The position numbers were made by a program, and so were the translations under genes. A stretch of 64,000 nucleotides of DNA from Silene conica (taxonomy: Eukaryota > Streptophyta > Magnoliopsida > Caryophyllales > Caryophyllaceae): the NCBI GenBank assembly GCA_029255685.2, contig CM055312.2:85973010-86037009 (forward strand), given 5' to 3'. Positions 10,354-21,385 of the stretch are shown piece after piece. How positions within the stretch are numbered: the first letter of the stretch is position 1; every line of letters starts with the position of its first letter. The notes below the pieces were generated by a model. That model saw only the letters and a list, made by a program, of their open reading frames with translations, was not told where the DNA came from and made no database searches.

Positions 10354-10739
10354 CTAGATGTCATGCCCGGGCGTTGCCCGGGTAATATCTTGACATGGTT
10401 TCAAAGTAATTATCGTAACAGTTAATCTTTTAAAAAGTATAATAGGCATATATAGAGAATAATTCATATATTTTTTTATGGCTAATGAAACATCAGATGT
10501 ATCATCATCAATGGAACAATATGGAACGTTGAAACTTGAAAGTGCGTGAAATTTCAATGGAAACGAAAACTTGTACCTTCGATTCAATGGTCTTGGAAAG
10601 ACACTTACATATTACGCATCACTGTCGTCAATATAATTTGTTACCACACGTATTTTTATAATAACTTGTATATTTTTCATTTAAGCATCATCTTGAAATT
10701 TTTTTTATCCAATATATCTAATATTTTAAGATAGTCGAA

Positions 10740-11800
10740 ATTCATACTCTTTTAACATTAACTCGTATTTTTTTTACATTCGATCACTTTTTTTTTTTTT
10801 TTTTTTTACTTTAACTCATATTCTTATCTTAATAACACGTATTCTTATCTTAGTAGCTCGTATAATTTTTACATTAGCTCGTATACTTTTTACATTAGCT
10901 CGTATTCTTATCCTAATAGCTCGTATTGTTATCTTATTAGCCCGTATTCTTCTTACATTAACTCGTATTCTTTTTATATTAGCCCGTATTCTTATATGCT
11001 CATATTTGTAAGTTCGTGATCCTCTTATATGCTCGTAAGTGTTTTTTACATTTGCTCGAATTCTTATCTTAATAGCTCGTATTTTGTTTATATTAGCTCG
11101 TATTCTAAGCTTAATAGCTCTATTAGCTCGCATTTTTACGTTAATAGCTCGTGTTCTTATGTGCTCATATTTTTTAGTTCCTGATTCTTTTAAGTTCTTA
11201 TTTCTTTTACATTAGCTCGTTTTTCTTATATATTCGTATTTTGTAGCTCGTATTCTTTTAATTATACCTCGTAATCTTAAGTGCTTATTATGTCATGAAA
11301 TTTGACGTCTTGCAAATCTAGTTCTATTTTTTTAGCTCGAGAAGTGTTTCAATTAGCTTGTGTTTTGATATTTTGTTTACATCAACTCATATTCTCATCT
11401 TAATAGGTCGCATTCTTATTATGTCCTCGTATATTTAAGTTCGTGATCCTTTTAATCTCGTATTCGTATTCATTTGTGCTCATATATTGAAGCTCGTCTT
11501 AATAGCTCGTATTTTTTTTCATTACCCCGTATTCATTTGAGCTCGTATTTTAAAGCTCGTCTTATCTTAATAGCTCGTATTGTTTTTACATTAGCTCGTA
11601 TTCTTAGCTTAATAGCTCGTATTCTTTTTATATTAGCTCGTATTTTTAGGCTAATAGCTCGCATTTTTTCGTGCTTGTATTTTTTAGTCCGTGATTCTCT
11701 TAAACTTTTTTTTTTACATTAGCTCATATTCTTATGTGTTCGTATTTTGTAGCTCGTATTTTTTTTAATTATATCTCGTAAACTTTTAAGTGCTTAATAT
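10740..11800. repeat. TTAGCTCGTATTCTT minisatellite inside the Helitron
   Basis: Dozens of degenerate copies of AGCTCGTATTCTT, spaced about 18-40 bp and joined by TTTACATT or ATCTTAAT spacers. Frames through it (for example 10816-11133 minus) give Arg-Ala-Asn-Ile repeats that are artefacts of the tandem structure, not a gene. Confidence 0.88.
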
Positions 11801-11830
11801 ATTTATCAATATATACATCTATTTATGTTT

Positions 11831-12668
11831 TTAATTAAATAAGAGAAGAGAAACAACAAATTATACCATAACTCTACGGTAGCCAAAACTCTTAGTTTAC
11901 AATCAATTATTTTATTAGTTAATTCAATAATTATCCAACTTATATTTTTATTTATATACTAAATTTATTTAACCAAACTAATAGCCAATGAAATTGCTCT
12001 AAAATAATAGCCAATGAAATCAATTATTTTATTAACTAATTCAATAATTATCTAACTGATATTTTATTACTATTTAATTATCTTTTTATTTATATACTTA
12101 ATTTATTTAACCAAAGTAATAACTAATTTAATCTCTCTAAAAATAATAATTATCCAACTCATATTTTATTACTATTTAATTATCTTTTTATTTATATACT
12201 TAACTTATTTAACTAAAGTAATAGCCAATGAAATTGCTCTAAAACAATTTTAATTAAATAAGAGAGGAGAAACAACAAATTATACCATAACTCTACGGTA
12301 GCCATAACTCTTAGTTTAAAATCAATTATTTTATTAATTAATTCAATAATTATCCAACTTATATTTTTATTTATATACTTAATTTATTTAACCAAACTAA
12401 TAGCCAATGAAATTGCTCTAAAACAATAGCCAATGAAATCAATTATTTTATTAACTAATTCAATAATTATCCAACTGATATTTTATTACTATTTAATTAT
12501 CTTTTTATTTATATACTTAATTTATTTAACCAAAGTAATAGCTAAATTAATCTCTTTAAAAACAATAATTATCCAACTCATATTTTATTATTATTTAATT
12601 ATCTTTTTATTTATATACTTAATTTATTTAACTAAAGTAATAGCCAATGAAATTGCTCTAAAACAATA
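11831..12668. repeat. two tandem 419-bp copies in the Helitron
   Basis: TTAATTAAATAAGAGA begins at 11831 and again at 12250; the copies remain alike through AATTGCTCTAAAACAATAG. Each copy contains shorter internal duplications around ATTTATATACTTAATTTATTTAAC. The repeat lies toward the Helitron 5' end and may be a duplicated 5' subterminal region. Confidence 0.85.
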
Positions 12669-12777
12669 GTCAATGAAATCGCTCGAAAAGTTTCTCTTTT
12701 AAGTATATATATTGATTGATATGTTCGCCTCATTTAAGAAAAAAAATCACTAAGCATGGTTATTTATTGGTAAGCTA

Positions 12778-12865
12778 CTTTATAGTTAGACGTCTCGAAA
12801 TTTCATTTTTTTAAAAAAAATCTTTATAGTTAGACGTCTCGAAATTTCATTTTTTAAAAAAAAAT
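12778..12865. repeat. 44-bp direct duplication
   Basis: CTTTATAGTTAGACGTCTCG plus the following TTCATTTTTT/A-run occurs twice head to tail at a 44-bp period. The copies differ only in A/T run lengths. Confidence 0.85.
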
Positions 12866-13543
12866 CTTGAAAATGTGTTTAGTACCTAAAATAATCATTT
12901 GTTTGTATAAAAGTATTCCATTCATCTCAATTAATCGCGTATCATTTATACCTTTTATGAAGGGTATTATACTCAAAATTAAACAGTTAATTAAAACGAA
13001 TATCGTATAATTTATTTCACTTATAACCGAAAAATAATTATCGCTGATTTTTGTGACTAAAAAATAAGAAATAAATGATCCAGTATGCCAAACCGGGTCT
13101 AGAGACAAGTTCTAAAGCAATAGTCCAATCACCATGAAAAATAGGACCACAAAATTGAATTCAATTACGTTAAAAGGACATGGCATGGCATATAAGGAAG
13201 AAATGCAAGCTCAAAACTGGTTAGTAATCAACTAGTAACAAAATGGTCCATATCAACTCCAAAAGATACAATACATAAAATGTCACTATTCGTTTTAGTT
13301 GAGTTAAACTCCTCCAATAATTCTTGTTTTTGTTTAGGAAGTGGAGGACCAAAGTCGAACTGTTCGCCATAGTTTAGACATGGCAACATCAAGCACACAC
13401 TTGCCTACATATATTTATTACTAAGTAATATATTGTATCGTTATTTATGGAAAAAAAAGATAACCGTATGTCTACTTTATTTATTTGTCTTTAATTTTAC
13501 CACAGAATTAATAAAAAAAAAGGGAATCAACTATTACATAATA
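12866..13543. other. noncoding, nothing recognised
   Basis: AT-rich with no credible ORF. The 84-codon minus frame at 12854-13108 shows no motif. Confidence 0.45.
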
Positions 13544-13573
13544 CTAGTTTTAATCCCGTGCAAATTGCACGGG
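13544..13573 (-). mobile_element. Helitron 3' terminus (minus strand)
   Basis: Minus strand: hairpin CCCGTGCAATTTGCACGGG (13555-13573) followed by ATTAAAACTAG and then T. The hairpin differs from that of the Helitron at 10354, so it is another family. The element would extend rightward into 13574-14.5 kb, but I could not find its 5' TC end. Confidence 0.65.
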
Positions 13574-14506
13574 ATTGCAGTTTCAAATATTAGTATTTAT
13601 GAATAATGTTTAAATTAATGATTAACCGTATTTAAGATTTTCGATTTGTAATATAATTTCATATGACCGACATACTAAAAATATTGTAATATTAACAACA
13701 TAGTTTATATTCAAAGTATATCAAAACTCAATGATCTATATAAATTTAAATATACAATGATAAATAAATGTTAATACAAATTAAAATCTCAAAATTTTCT
13801 TCATTATATAAGCATTTTTCATCGTCACGTACAACTCACTCATAAATCAGAGTTGTGAACATGTCGAATTCTTTGTAGATGGTTTGAAAGCCGATGTTTT
13901 CAACTTACCTCATTCAAAATAATGAAATAGGTTGGTCGTACTCTGGAGGATCAATATAGTTTTTACCTTATTAGAAAAAAAAATGATTGTCCACAAAACC
14001 AATCACTACTTGTATTTTTGTGAATGTTAAGTATATCTATTATGGTACTTTTCTTTTGCAATTTCAATATCCCATTTTTTTATCGTGTCATTATTATTTA
14101 ACTTTACTCAATTTTTTTTTCGATGGCAAAAATCCACTGGCTTAATTACTATAGTGTTTATTGTAATTATTTATTGAATATAAATTGTTATGTAATAGTT
14201 TTAGAATGACGTTATTCGAAATTATTATATTTTATTTTTTGAGTATATAATATTAAAGTTAATGTAATAAAAATGACCTAAAGCTGTATTATTTTATATA
14301 TTACTCCGTATTATATAATATTTAATTTCATATTATATAAACTGTATTTGTGTATCCATTATTTAATGTTTGCGAAAGTATATCACACAAATGTTACGTA
14401 ATATTTCTAAAACTATGGTCAGACATGCAATATCGAATATCAGGCAGTTATCGCGTAGGAAATTAATCAAAGAAATTGTGGTCCCACCTGATAGATTGAA
14501 AAAAAG
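13574..14506. other. AT-rich DNA, probable body of the Helitron ending at 13544
   Basis: No ORF or tandem structure. Assignment to the neighbouring Helitron is by position only. Confidence 0.35.
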
Positions 14507-14814
14507 GGAAATTTAACAAATATAATCCCAATTATCACTCTTCTTCTCAAAATAATCTCAACTATCAATATTCCCGCAATAATCTCAACTTTCATACCAC
14601 TATTCTCAAAATAAGCCCAACTATCATTCTTCTTCTCAAAATAATATCAACTATTAATATTTCCGCAAAAATCATAACCTTTTTAAGACTTATCAGTCAC
14701 AGTAAACTATTTTGAGAAGGGTGGTATGAAAGTTGGGATTATTGCGAGAATATTGATAGTTGGGATTATTTTGAGAAGAAGTGTGATAGTTGGGATTATA
14801 TTTGTTAAATTTGC
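14507..14814. mobile_element. foldback MITE of about 308 bp
   Basis: Arms of about 105 bp (14507-14615 and 14705-14814) are inverted copies, each with repeated words ATAATCCCAACTATCA and CTTCTTCTCAAAATAA. Both ends read GGCAAATTTAACAAATATAA or close to it. The centre is short (about 90 bp) and has no coding potential. The whole would form one long hairpin when single-stranded. Confidence 0.78.
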
Positions 14815-14969
14815 CTAAAAAAAAAACTTATGTTGATGACGTGACTCAATCAGAGCTTCCTAAATATCTCTGTAATTATATAGATAAAATGTGAGACACA
14901 GAGTGTGAACGATTCAATTACTCATCAAAAATAGTCTTAAAGTAGAAAGGTAAATAAATGACGGGAAGT

Positions 14970-15353
14970 AGTGAAAAATTAAAAATAACTTCCTCTTAAA
15001 ATATGGTTTTTTAAAATTACTCCCTATTAAAATATGGTTTTAAAATTACTCCCTTATATAATTTTTTCCTAAAATTACTTTCTCAAGATATACTTTTACT
15101 AAAAATTGTTTCAAAACTTTAATTTAGGTTACCTATTCCGTATGTTTTTAAACTTTTTCTACCTTTCAAAGTATATATTGGCTATATTACAAACGGAATG
15201 ATTTCATAAGCATGTAGAATGAGTCACTTGAATTAGAGTTTTGAAGTAATTTTTGATAAAAATACATCTTAAGGGAGTAATTGTAGAAAAAATTTATATA
15301 AGAGAGTAACGTTAAAAAACTGAATTTTAATAGGGAGTTATTATTAATTTACT
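14970..15353. mobile_element. long-inverted-repeat element, diverged relative of 2593-3513
   Basis: Inverted arms (about 14970-15118 and 15233-15353) carry ATTACTCCCT words in the same order as the element at 2593-3513, with the left arm holding one extra tandem unit (TTAAAATATGG...). Arm divergence is visibly higher than in the first element, so this copy is older. Confidence 0.65.
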
Positions 15354-15964
15354 TTATTTTTTTACAATGGATACATTGATTGTACGTAAATACCGTAAAT
15401 GATTGAAGATATAGAACGACACTATTGGAGTTGCAATGCTACCTCATAACATGATAAAGGAACTTGAACAGCAAATGAGTGAAAAGTGTTAATCCTACCA
15501 ACCAAGTGTACAAATTTAAAATAGCTTTTGTGTGTGATATCAAGTACGGAGCGACGCCCATAAATACATGCTCAATTCAAAAGTTTGTTAGACGTGGAAA
15601 TTACTAGACCAGAAAAATAGCTTAATCGGGTTGATAATGGTCAGGTCGGGTTATTCTGGTTTGCAAGTACCCATTGAATAGAGGCAGATTGGAATTGGGC
15701 GTTTCGGATGTGTTGTTCTCAAGTTATCTAGAGATAATAGCTAATATACGACAATAAATGTTGAGTTCAGATCGAATGGGTTCGTTGGACAAATTATATG
15801 TGAAACCTTGTGTTAGAATTGGGAAGAGTATTGATTTGAATGTGATGATTATTATTTATGAGTAGATACAATATTTATAGTGTTATAAATACAAAAATAA
15901 AGAAAGCAATAACCTAAGTAAGATGATTATTATTGATCAATAGATAAAATATTTATTGGAACAT
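15354..15964. other. noncoding, possible Copia 3' flank
   Basis: No ORF. It lies just downstream (minus orientation) of the Copia relic and may be its untranslated 3' part or LTR, with paired phrases such as AATAATCATCTTACT and AATAATCATCAC. Not delimited. Confidence 0.35.
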
Positions 15965-16560
15965 AGGTTTTCAAAACGTGTATGAGGCAACGGCTTTGTG
16001 AGAAGATCAACTAATTGATCACCGCTTGCAATATGTGAATGTGAAGATGGTAAGAACGAACACGTTTTCGAACAAACTAAAGTGAAAGGCGAGAGCTATA
16101 TCTTTCGTTCGAGAATGAAAAAGGAGATTGGTAGAATAATGAGTTGCCTCGAGATTATCACAGTAAATAATTGGAGCTGTAGGAAAAGAGATATTGAGTT
16201 CAAGAGGAAGCGCTTGCACCTATTCATGCTCCGCCGTAGTAGGCTTAAACATAAGACTAAAAGTTTCAGAGTAATCAAGACTTGGGTGTTGATGAAAACC
16301 CTTTGCAACGAAACGAGCCTTATATTTATGAATGACATTATCGCGGTTTTATTTTATTCGAAGTACCCATTTACAACAAATCTTATTTCGGTTAGGTTGA
16401 GAGGGGACGAGGGTCCAGGTTTCAGGTTTCAGATTCCATTTTTGGCGAGGGTTGCTATCTGATGGCCCTGTGCCAATGGGGAGTAGCAAGGGCCTATTTG
16501 ACGAAAGTTGGAAGAACGTGAGGAGAGGAAAGGGTAACAAGTTTTGCATGCTTTGGATTT
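15965..16560 (-). pseudogene. Ty1/Copia polyprotein relic (reverse transcriptase start joined to RNase H)
   Basis: In one minus frame the translation runs through the Copia reverse-transcriptase opening (CCKWVLRIK, stop, then YKARFVAKGFHQHPSLDYSE TF), a stop, and then the late RNase H segment (APIIYCDNLEATHYSTN, FHSRTKDIA). In an intact Copia polyprotein those two segments are several hundred residues apart, so most of the reverse transcriptase, including its catalytic YVDD region, has been deleted. Two in-frame stops (one before NRDNV, one before VQALPLEL) and the deletion make it non-functional. The frames at 16429-16740 probably preserve the Pro-rich linker before reverse transcriptase. 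Family assignment is firm; boundaries are approximate. Confidence 0.82.
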
Positions 16561-16607
16561 GGCTTTCGTATGTTGTTTGTTAGGCGAGTAGTGGTTGTGT
16601 GAAAAAT

Positions 16608-16680
16608 GGGGGGGTGGGGGGGGTGGGGGGGGGGGGGATGGTGAAGGAGGTGGCGGTGAGGGGGGATGAGGCAAGGGTAA
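16608..16680 (+). repeat. G-run with strong G-quadruplex potential
   Basis: Around 16608-16637 almost every base is G, in runs of five or more separated by single T residues, followed by further GG and GGGGGG groups to about 16670. On the minus strand the same region would encode Pro repeats in the Copia relic, so it may have expanded from a Pro-rich coding tract. Confidence 0.8.
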
Positions 16681-16769
16681 TAGGACTAAATTTGAAAAGG
16701 TAAGAACAGTGGGACTAGATTCCACAGAGGAAGGGGGCATGATGGCAGCGGAAGAAAAGGGGGGAAGAT

Positions 16770-16812
16770 CACTACAAGAAAACGAATTCGGGCGACAGGC
16801 AAAAATGTGACT
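16770..16812 (+). mobile_element. CACTA-type transposon terminus, truncated
   Basis: CACTACAAGAAAA at 16770 matches the conserved CACTA terminus. The partner end (TTTTCTTGTAGTG) is not in the window. The fragment stops exactly where an LTR-like sequence starts (TGTAAC at 16813), so the CACTA element appears to have been interrupted by an LTR element. Confidence 0.55.
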
Positions 16813-17690
16813 TGTAACGCCCCAATATTTTCCGTCTTATAATTTTTAAAGATTTAATATAATTTTGAGAATAAATTATATTTCATGAAATTATTTAAAC
16901 ATATTTTAATAATATGAATATTTCAGTTTTAAGCATATTACTTTCAAACGATTTTTAAGTTTTATAATTTTTAAGTTTCGGTTTTGAATTTCGAAAATGA
17001 CAAGTATATCAGATATTTTCGTACATTATAGTTGGTTTGTATAATTTATTCTATCTTGAGTCATAATAGTCTTAAGATATTACTTCCGTCTTAATTAGCC
17101 AAATCCGAGTAATCCCGATTCATTAAATGAATTCCGAGTCATTTCCGACTCAAAAACTCCCTTATACTCCTTATGTTGTGTTTCCCTCACAACCCACTCC
17201 TTCATCCTCTTCAAAACAAAAAAACCCCAAATCATCATTGTTGGTGCTTCTTCAAGAACACAAATACCACCATTACTCCTTCGTTTCTCACTCAAATCTC
17301 ATGTTCTTTATATATACGTTCTCCTCTTCTTCTTCTCCTTCTTTTCATATAAACAAAATCTTATGAGTTTCTGAAAAATCCGTCTTTCTAGGGTTTCATG
17401 TTCGGTCCGTTTTCTTGGTGGTATTGGGTAAGAGTGGATGCTTGGACATGGTGGACAGGTTCTCTTGAAGATTTGAAAAGCTTTAAAGGTAACTTTGAGA
17501 GGTTACTCGACTTTAAGTCAAATAGTTGAGTTTATGTGATTAGTGTGTGAATTAGCATAATGAAAAGGTTGTTTGTGATGCTATTAATATGTATACTAAT
17601 TCACTTGCTCACTTGTTTTAATGATTTTCATCTCAATTGTGGTGTTGGATAGAATTTTAATTGGAGATAATGTGTAGTATGATGTAATAG
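16813..17690 (+). mobile_element. partial LTR of a third LARD-like family
   Basis: It begins TGTAACGCCCCAATATTTTC, close to the LTR start TGTAACATCCCAATATTTCG of the element at 34909, and continues with the same kind of AT-rich lead, a CT-rich tract (17160-17350) and TTTCTAGGGTTTC. No LTR end, primer-binding site or partner LTR was found; the right boundary is a guess. No gene. Confidence 0.45.
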
Positions 17691-19477
17691 CTCATACTGA
17701 TCCTACAGTGTGAGAGGGTCTTATCCCTCTTGAATATCTCATAGATATATATGTACTCACATTCGTTATATATCTTTCATTGTTCTAATGTCCAGAACAT
17801 TTCTCACAGATTCACTCCTTAATGGTTTTAGCCAAAATGGTTCACTGACCATTTTTATGTGTTTAGAAAATGATTTATGTGAATACTCGTTTCACATTAA
17901 TTCATATAATAATATCCAAACACTCACCTACATCTCTTTAATACTCCTCGAGTATCAACTGATGAACTATATGGCTACATATAGAGATTTCTCTCCAAAT
18001 TCGATTTGTAACAATTAGTCATACTCAAAGTATACGAAGTTTAAGAATGGTATTACATCTTAGCGTAAAGCATTGATCCTGCAGCGGAAGCATATGGATT
18101 CAATTTCAATAGGTTCAAAACATTGTAACTTGCCCTTACTCTTATCGATATATGAATATCAACTTTTACGCTAATATCCATTAATAAGATATCCAAGTGA
18201 TGTATTTATTCCTTTCATATGTCTTTATCATTAATAATGATCAACATGTCACATTCATGTAAGACTAGAAACATAACTTTACTCCCACTAAACTTCATGT
18301 ATAAATATAACTTCTTGACAGTCAAGAAATGTTTATCACATGACCAAAACAAAGAACTCAACTCTTTGACATTTCCTCTATAGGATGGTTGCGATCTTAT
18401 AAAGCTCATGCACGTTGACTTTTAAAATCCAACATGTCAAAAACATATCCGAATTCAATGAAGCTATGTTATTGCGTGGAAAACACTTTGCCACCAATAA
18501 ACCAAATTCAACTCTTTGACATCAGATTTCCAAAACTCATGCTAGATGACTTTAAAATCCAACATCATTAGATCCGACTTAAATAAATTTCCCTTGTTGC
18601 GTGCGAACCCTCTTCTATATATCAACTTAGCTATTCCTGATTCTGGTAGAGTCGAAACTAAATAAAACATTTAAACAAGTTACAAGGTCGTTATACTAAG
18701 AAGGTAACATGACACTTGTCAACTTAATTTTCGAATGAAATTTCCACTGATTTCAACTTGGAAGAACATTTTCCTATTGAATCATACTGAGTTTATGGCT
18801 CCACATTAATTTCTCCCACTCTGTCTAAAAGAAATAATCCTCTTTTAATTTCTTTATAGACAACATAATGAGCTACAAACCCTTGGTTCTCATGGTCATG
18901 TAGGAAAATGTTTGCCATTCGAAACAGGCTACAACTTAGGTATATTGCCTATTCATATCTCATATGACTTTTATGCCCATACTTTATTACATAGCCGAAG
19001 AATAAATGCTCGATAAAATCGGAATAGAAAATAACTCCCACTTAATTGTAAAGATTTAATCATATCACATATGATTATATATTACCTTCTAGCGCATTAT
19101 ATAAATGTACTTATGAATATAAACTTGTGATACTTTATCACACTCTATTTCGTGTATATATATTGTTAGGCTCAATTAGATCATTATCTAATTCCAAGAA
19201 CATCTTCTAGAGCCATTGCACAAGGTTTCTATTTGAGAGTTTCCTGAACGTTGTTTTCCTCAATCGAAGATAGATCTCATCTAGTCGAGGATAGATCCTC
19301 TAGATGAAGTAATTCTACTTTGGCTATCACAATCTCTTCTTACCATATTAGGTGAATACCACGTATCAACCTATTTCGTCGGTAAAAGATAAGAGTTTTA
19401 GGATTGAAAATAATACTCACCCATACACCTTAAAATGTTTATAGGGTGAAAGACTTGCTTTGAATGCAAGAATCGCA
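17691..19477. other. noncoding target DNA of the minus-strand LARD element
   Basis: AT-rich, with recurring phrases (CCAACATGTCAAAAAC, AACTCTTTGACAT twice near 18358 and 18509) but no ORF of note. It continues on the other side of the LARD element at 28674, and both halves look like old transposon sequence. Confidence 0.4.
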
Positions 19478-19981
19478 TAACCTGTAAAACCCTCGCGAAA
19501 GCGGAAATATAAACATACAAAAGTACTAAAAATGCAGCGGAATTAAAACTTTTTAACATAACTAACATGCGAGGTGAATTAAAAACTGTAACTGAAAGTA
19601 AAATATATATACAATCAGCCTGGGATGGCACATCCCTACAGGCACTCAAAACTGAAATGTAAACTAAGTCTAGCTAACGTAAACGTGTAAGTCAATCGAT
19701 GAATAGGATCATCGCTCGCTAGCTCCATGCAACCCTCTGCCAACCACCTGTCATGTACCTACATACATGTAAACATGTACGCCACAATCAGTGGGGAGTG
19801 ACTAGAGTTCTCCTAGCCACCTTTTGTGACAACACGAAACAGATAAAGCAATACAGAATACTCCAACATATATAAACATGTGAAGCATAAACATCCCATC
19901 AACTGTTCTCATACTATCATGCGATACTAATGCATAGCTCTCAACCCAACTTCATAAACCGTTAGGAAGGAGAGCCGGTTT

Positions 19982-20006
19982 CCCTACTGGTTACCCAGTC
20001 GGGGGG
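19982..20006 (-). repeat. bookend hairpin with GTAA loop (3' LTR, copy 1)
   Basis: In the element's sense strand a 25-nt hairpin: CCC and ACTGG arms, GTAA loop, matching CCAGT and GGG arms, with one G-A opposition between the two stem parts. Confidence 0.75.
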
Positions 20007-20161
20007 TCTTTCAATCCAACTATTTATGAAACTGATTATAGAGTCATCCAATGCCTTGGATGAACAAACTATATCTCAATCAATATAAACATCAACTTCA
20101 TCATGCATATCTGACACTGTACCAACCTAGGCAAGCAGATATAACATAAGCACTGGCAATA

Positions 20162-20690
20162 GGTCCAGAGGTGAACTTAACACATATCCCACTACCAAAC
20201 TATGTCGGGTCCAGAGGTGAACTTAACACATATCCCAACATGCAAATCAAGTAAAGGGTCCAGAGATGAACTTAACACATATCCCTATACATACAATTCG
20301 AGAGAAGGGTCCAGAGGTGAGCTTAACACATATCCCTAATCACAATTCAGTAATGGGTCCAGAGGTGAGCTTAACACATATCCCACTACAGACAAATGTC
20401 GGGTCCAGAGGTGAGCTTAACACATATCCCAACATACATCCATAAGCAAAGGGTCCAGAGGTGAGCTTAACACATATCCCAATGCTACAAACAAGTATTG
20501 GGTCCAGAGGTGAGCTTAACACATATCCCAATACACAGCTATCGCACAACGAGTCCAGAGGTGAGCTTAACACATATCCCGTGTACGACAACCGATCACG
20601 TGTCAGGTCCAGAGGTGAGCTTAACACATATCCTGACACGCCACAAGCAAAACACGTAACGGGTCCAGAGGTGAGCTTAACACATATCCC
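20162..20690 (-). repeat. hairpin array in the 3' LTR of LARD copy 1 (11 units)
   Basis: Eleven units at 46-56 bp spacing share the core GGTCCAGAGGTGAGCTTAAC plus ACATATCCC. The variable bases on either side of each core are complementary to each other within the unit: for example GTATTGGG (20495-20502) with CCCAATAC (20527-20534), and CGTGTCAGG (20599-20607) with CCTGACACG (20632-20640). Conserved loops thus sit on unit-specific stems. Confidence 0.88.
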
Positions 20691-20814
20691 ATCACGCGAC
20701 AACCAACTTAACCATTAACATCCAAAGATAGATACTAACCTATAGTTCTAACTTCTTAAACTTCTAATCAACACTTAATTGATCCCGGGAACTAAGACGA
20801 GGGAGAGCCGGTTT

Positions 20815-20839
20815 CCCTTTCGGTTACCCGACCGGGGGG
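20815..20839 (-). repeat. bookend hairpin with GCAA loop... or GTAA variant (3' LTR, copy 1)
   Basis: Same 25-nt frame on the other side of the array, with stem TCGG/CCGA in place of ACTGG/CCAGT. In this copy the plus text TTCGG-TTAC-CCGA gives a GTAA loop in sense; the LARD copy at 34909 has GCAA at the equivalent place. Confidence 0.72.
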
Positions 20840-20995
20840 TCTCTATCCTCACTCCATTCCCGAACCCAATATAATGTCGCCCGTCCTCCGGGAACCTCAG
20901 ATACATATCAAAGATGCAAGAAACAAGTTTCAATCAAAACCGATTAACCGTTTGAAAGTTACGAATATATTACAATTTCGAAAATAGCTTACAGG

Positions 20996-21385
20996 GGTCC
21001 CCAGCCGGTCGGCCGGCTGGCAACCTCCTCAGCCTACCTCTTTCTCTTTCAAACAAAAGCCACACAAGGACTCCCAGCCGGTCGGCAGGCAGCCGGTTGG
21101 CCGGCTGGGACTCCATTTCCCTAGCCTTCGCAAAATCGTAAACCAACCCACATACACTCCCAGCCGGCTGGCAGGCGGCCGGTCTGCCGGCTGGGCTCCC
21201 TTTCTTTCCTAAGTTCGCGCAAAACCACACAAACACATCACAAGTGACCACCAGCCGGTCGGCAGGCAGCCGGTCGGCCGGCTGGCAGTCCTAATGCCAA
21301 ACCACAAAAATACGAAAAACCACTAAGACGCGCTCCCAGCCGGTCGACCGGCGGCCATTCGGTCGACCGACTCAGAGAGCCTGTA
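20996..21385 (-). repeat. GC-rich CCGG dyad block (3' LTR, copy 1)
   Basis: Five degenerate dyads of the form CCCAGCCGGTCGGC...GCCGGCTGGG, spaced 70-90 bp in AT-richer DNA. Frames across it give PAGRPAACRPAG-type artefacts. Confidence 0.85.

Larger units (their letters stand above)
10354..12719 (-). mobile_element. non-autonomous Helitron, about 2.4 kb
   Basis: Read on the minus strand, the 3' end is a GC-rich hairpin CCCGGGC-AAC-GCCCGGG (10366-10382) followed by CATGACATCTAG and then T, the classic Helitron 3' terminus. The 5' end is placed at 12719, where minus-strand sequence starts A/TCAATCAATATATATAC, giving the expected A and T flanks; 12715 is an alternative start. No RepHel protein is encoded. 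The body consists of two repeat blocks: a CTCGTATT minisatellite and a 419-bp duplication. Helitrons are known to carry minisatellites, but this block is unusually long. Confidence 0.72.

Noticed and set aside
10816..11133. 105-codon RIRANVK-repeat frame
   Set aside because: Direct product of the CTCGTATT minisatellite; unit lengths vary so no stable protein repeat is encoded.
16429..16740. Pro-rich 103-codon minus frame as a host cell-wall-like protein
   Set aside because: The Pro tract comes from the G-run and continues in the Copia relic; no signal peptide or real start.
20162..20690. CRISPR-like array of 29-nt repeats with variable spacers
   Set aside because: This is plant LTR DNA; the spacers are short and complementary to the neighbouring spacer across the core, and the array is duplicated in both LTRs. 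It is a hairpin minisatellite, not CRISPR.
20340..20702. 120-codon frame through the hairpin array (and its copy at 26679-27041)
   Set aside because: Periodic GYVLSSPLD and GICVKLTSGP repeats are translations of the tandem repeat in two phases; no start context or flanking gene.
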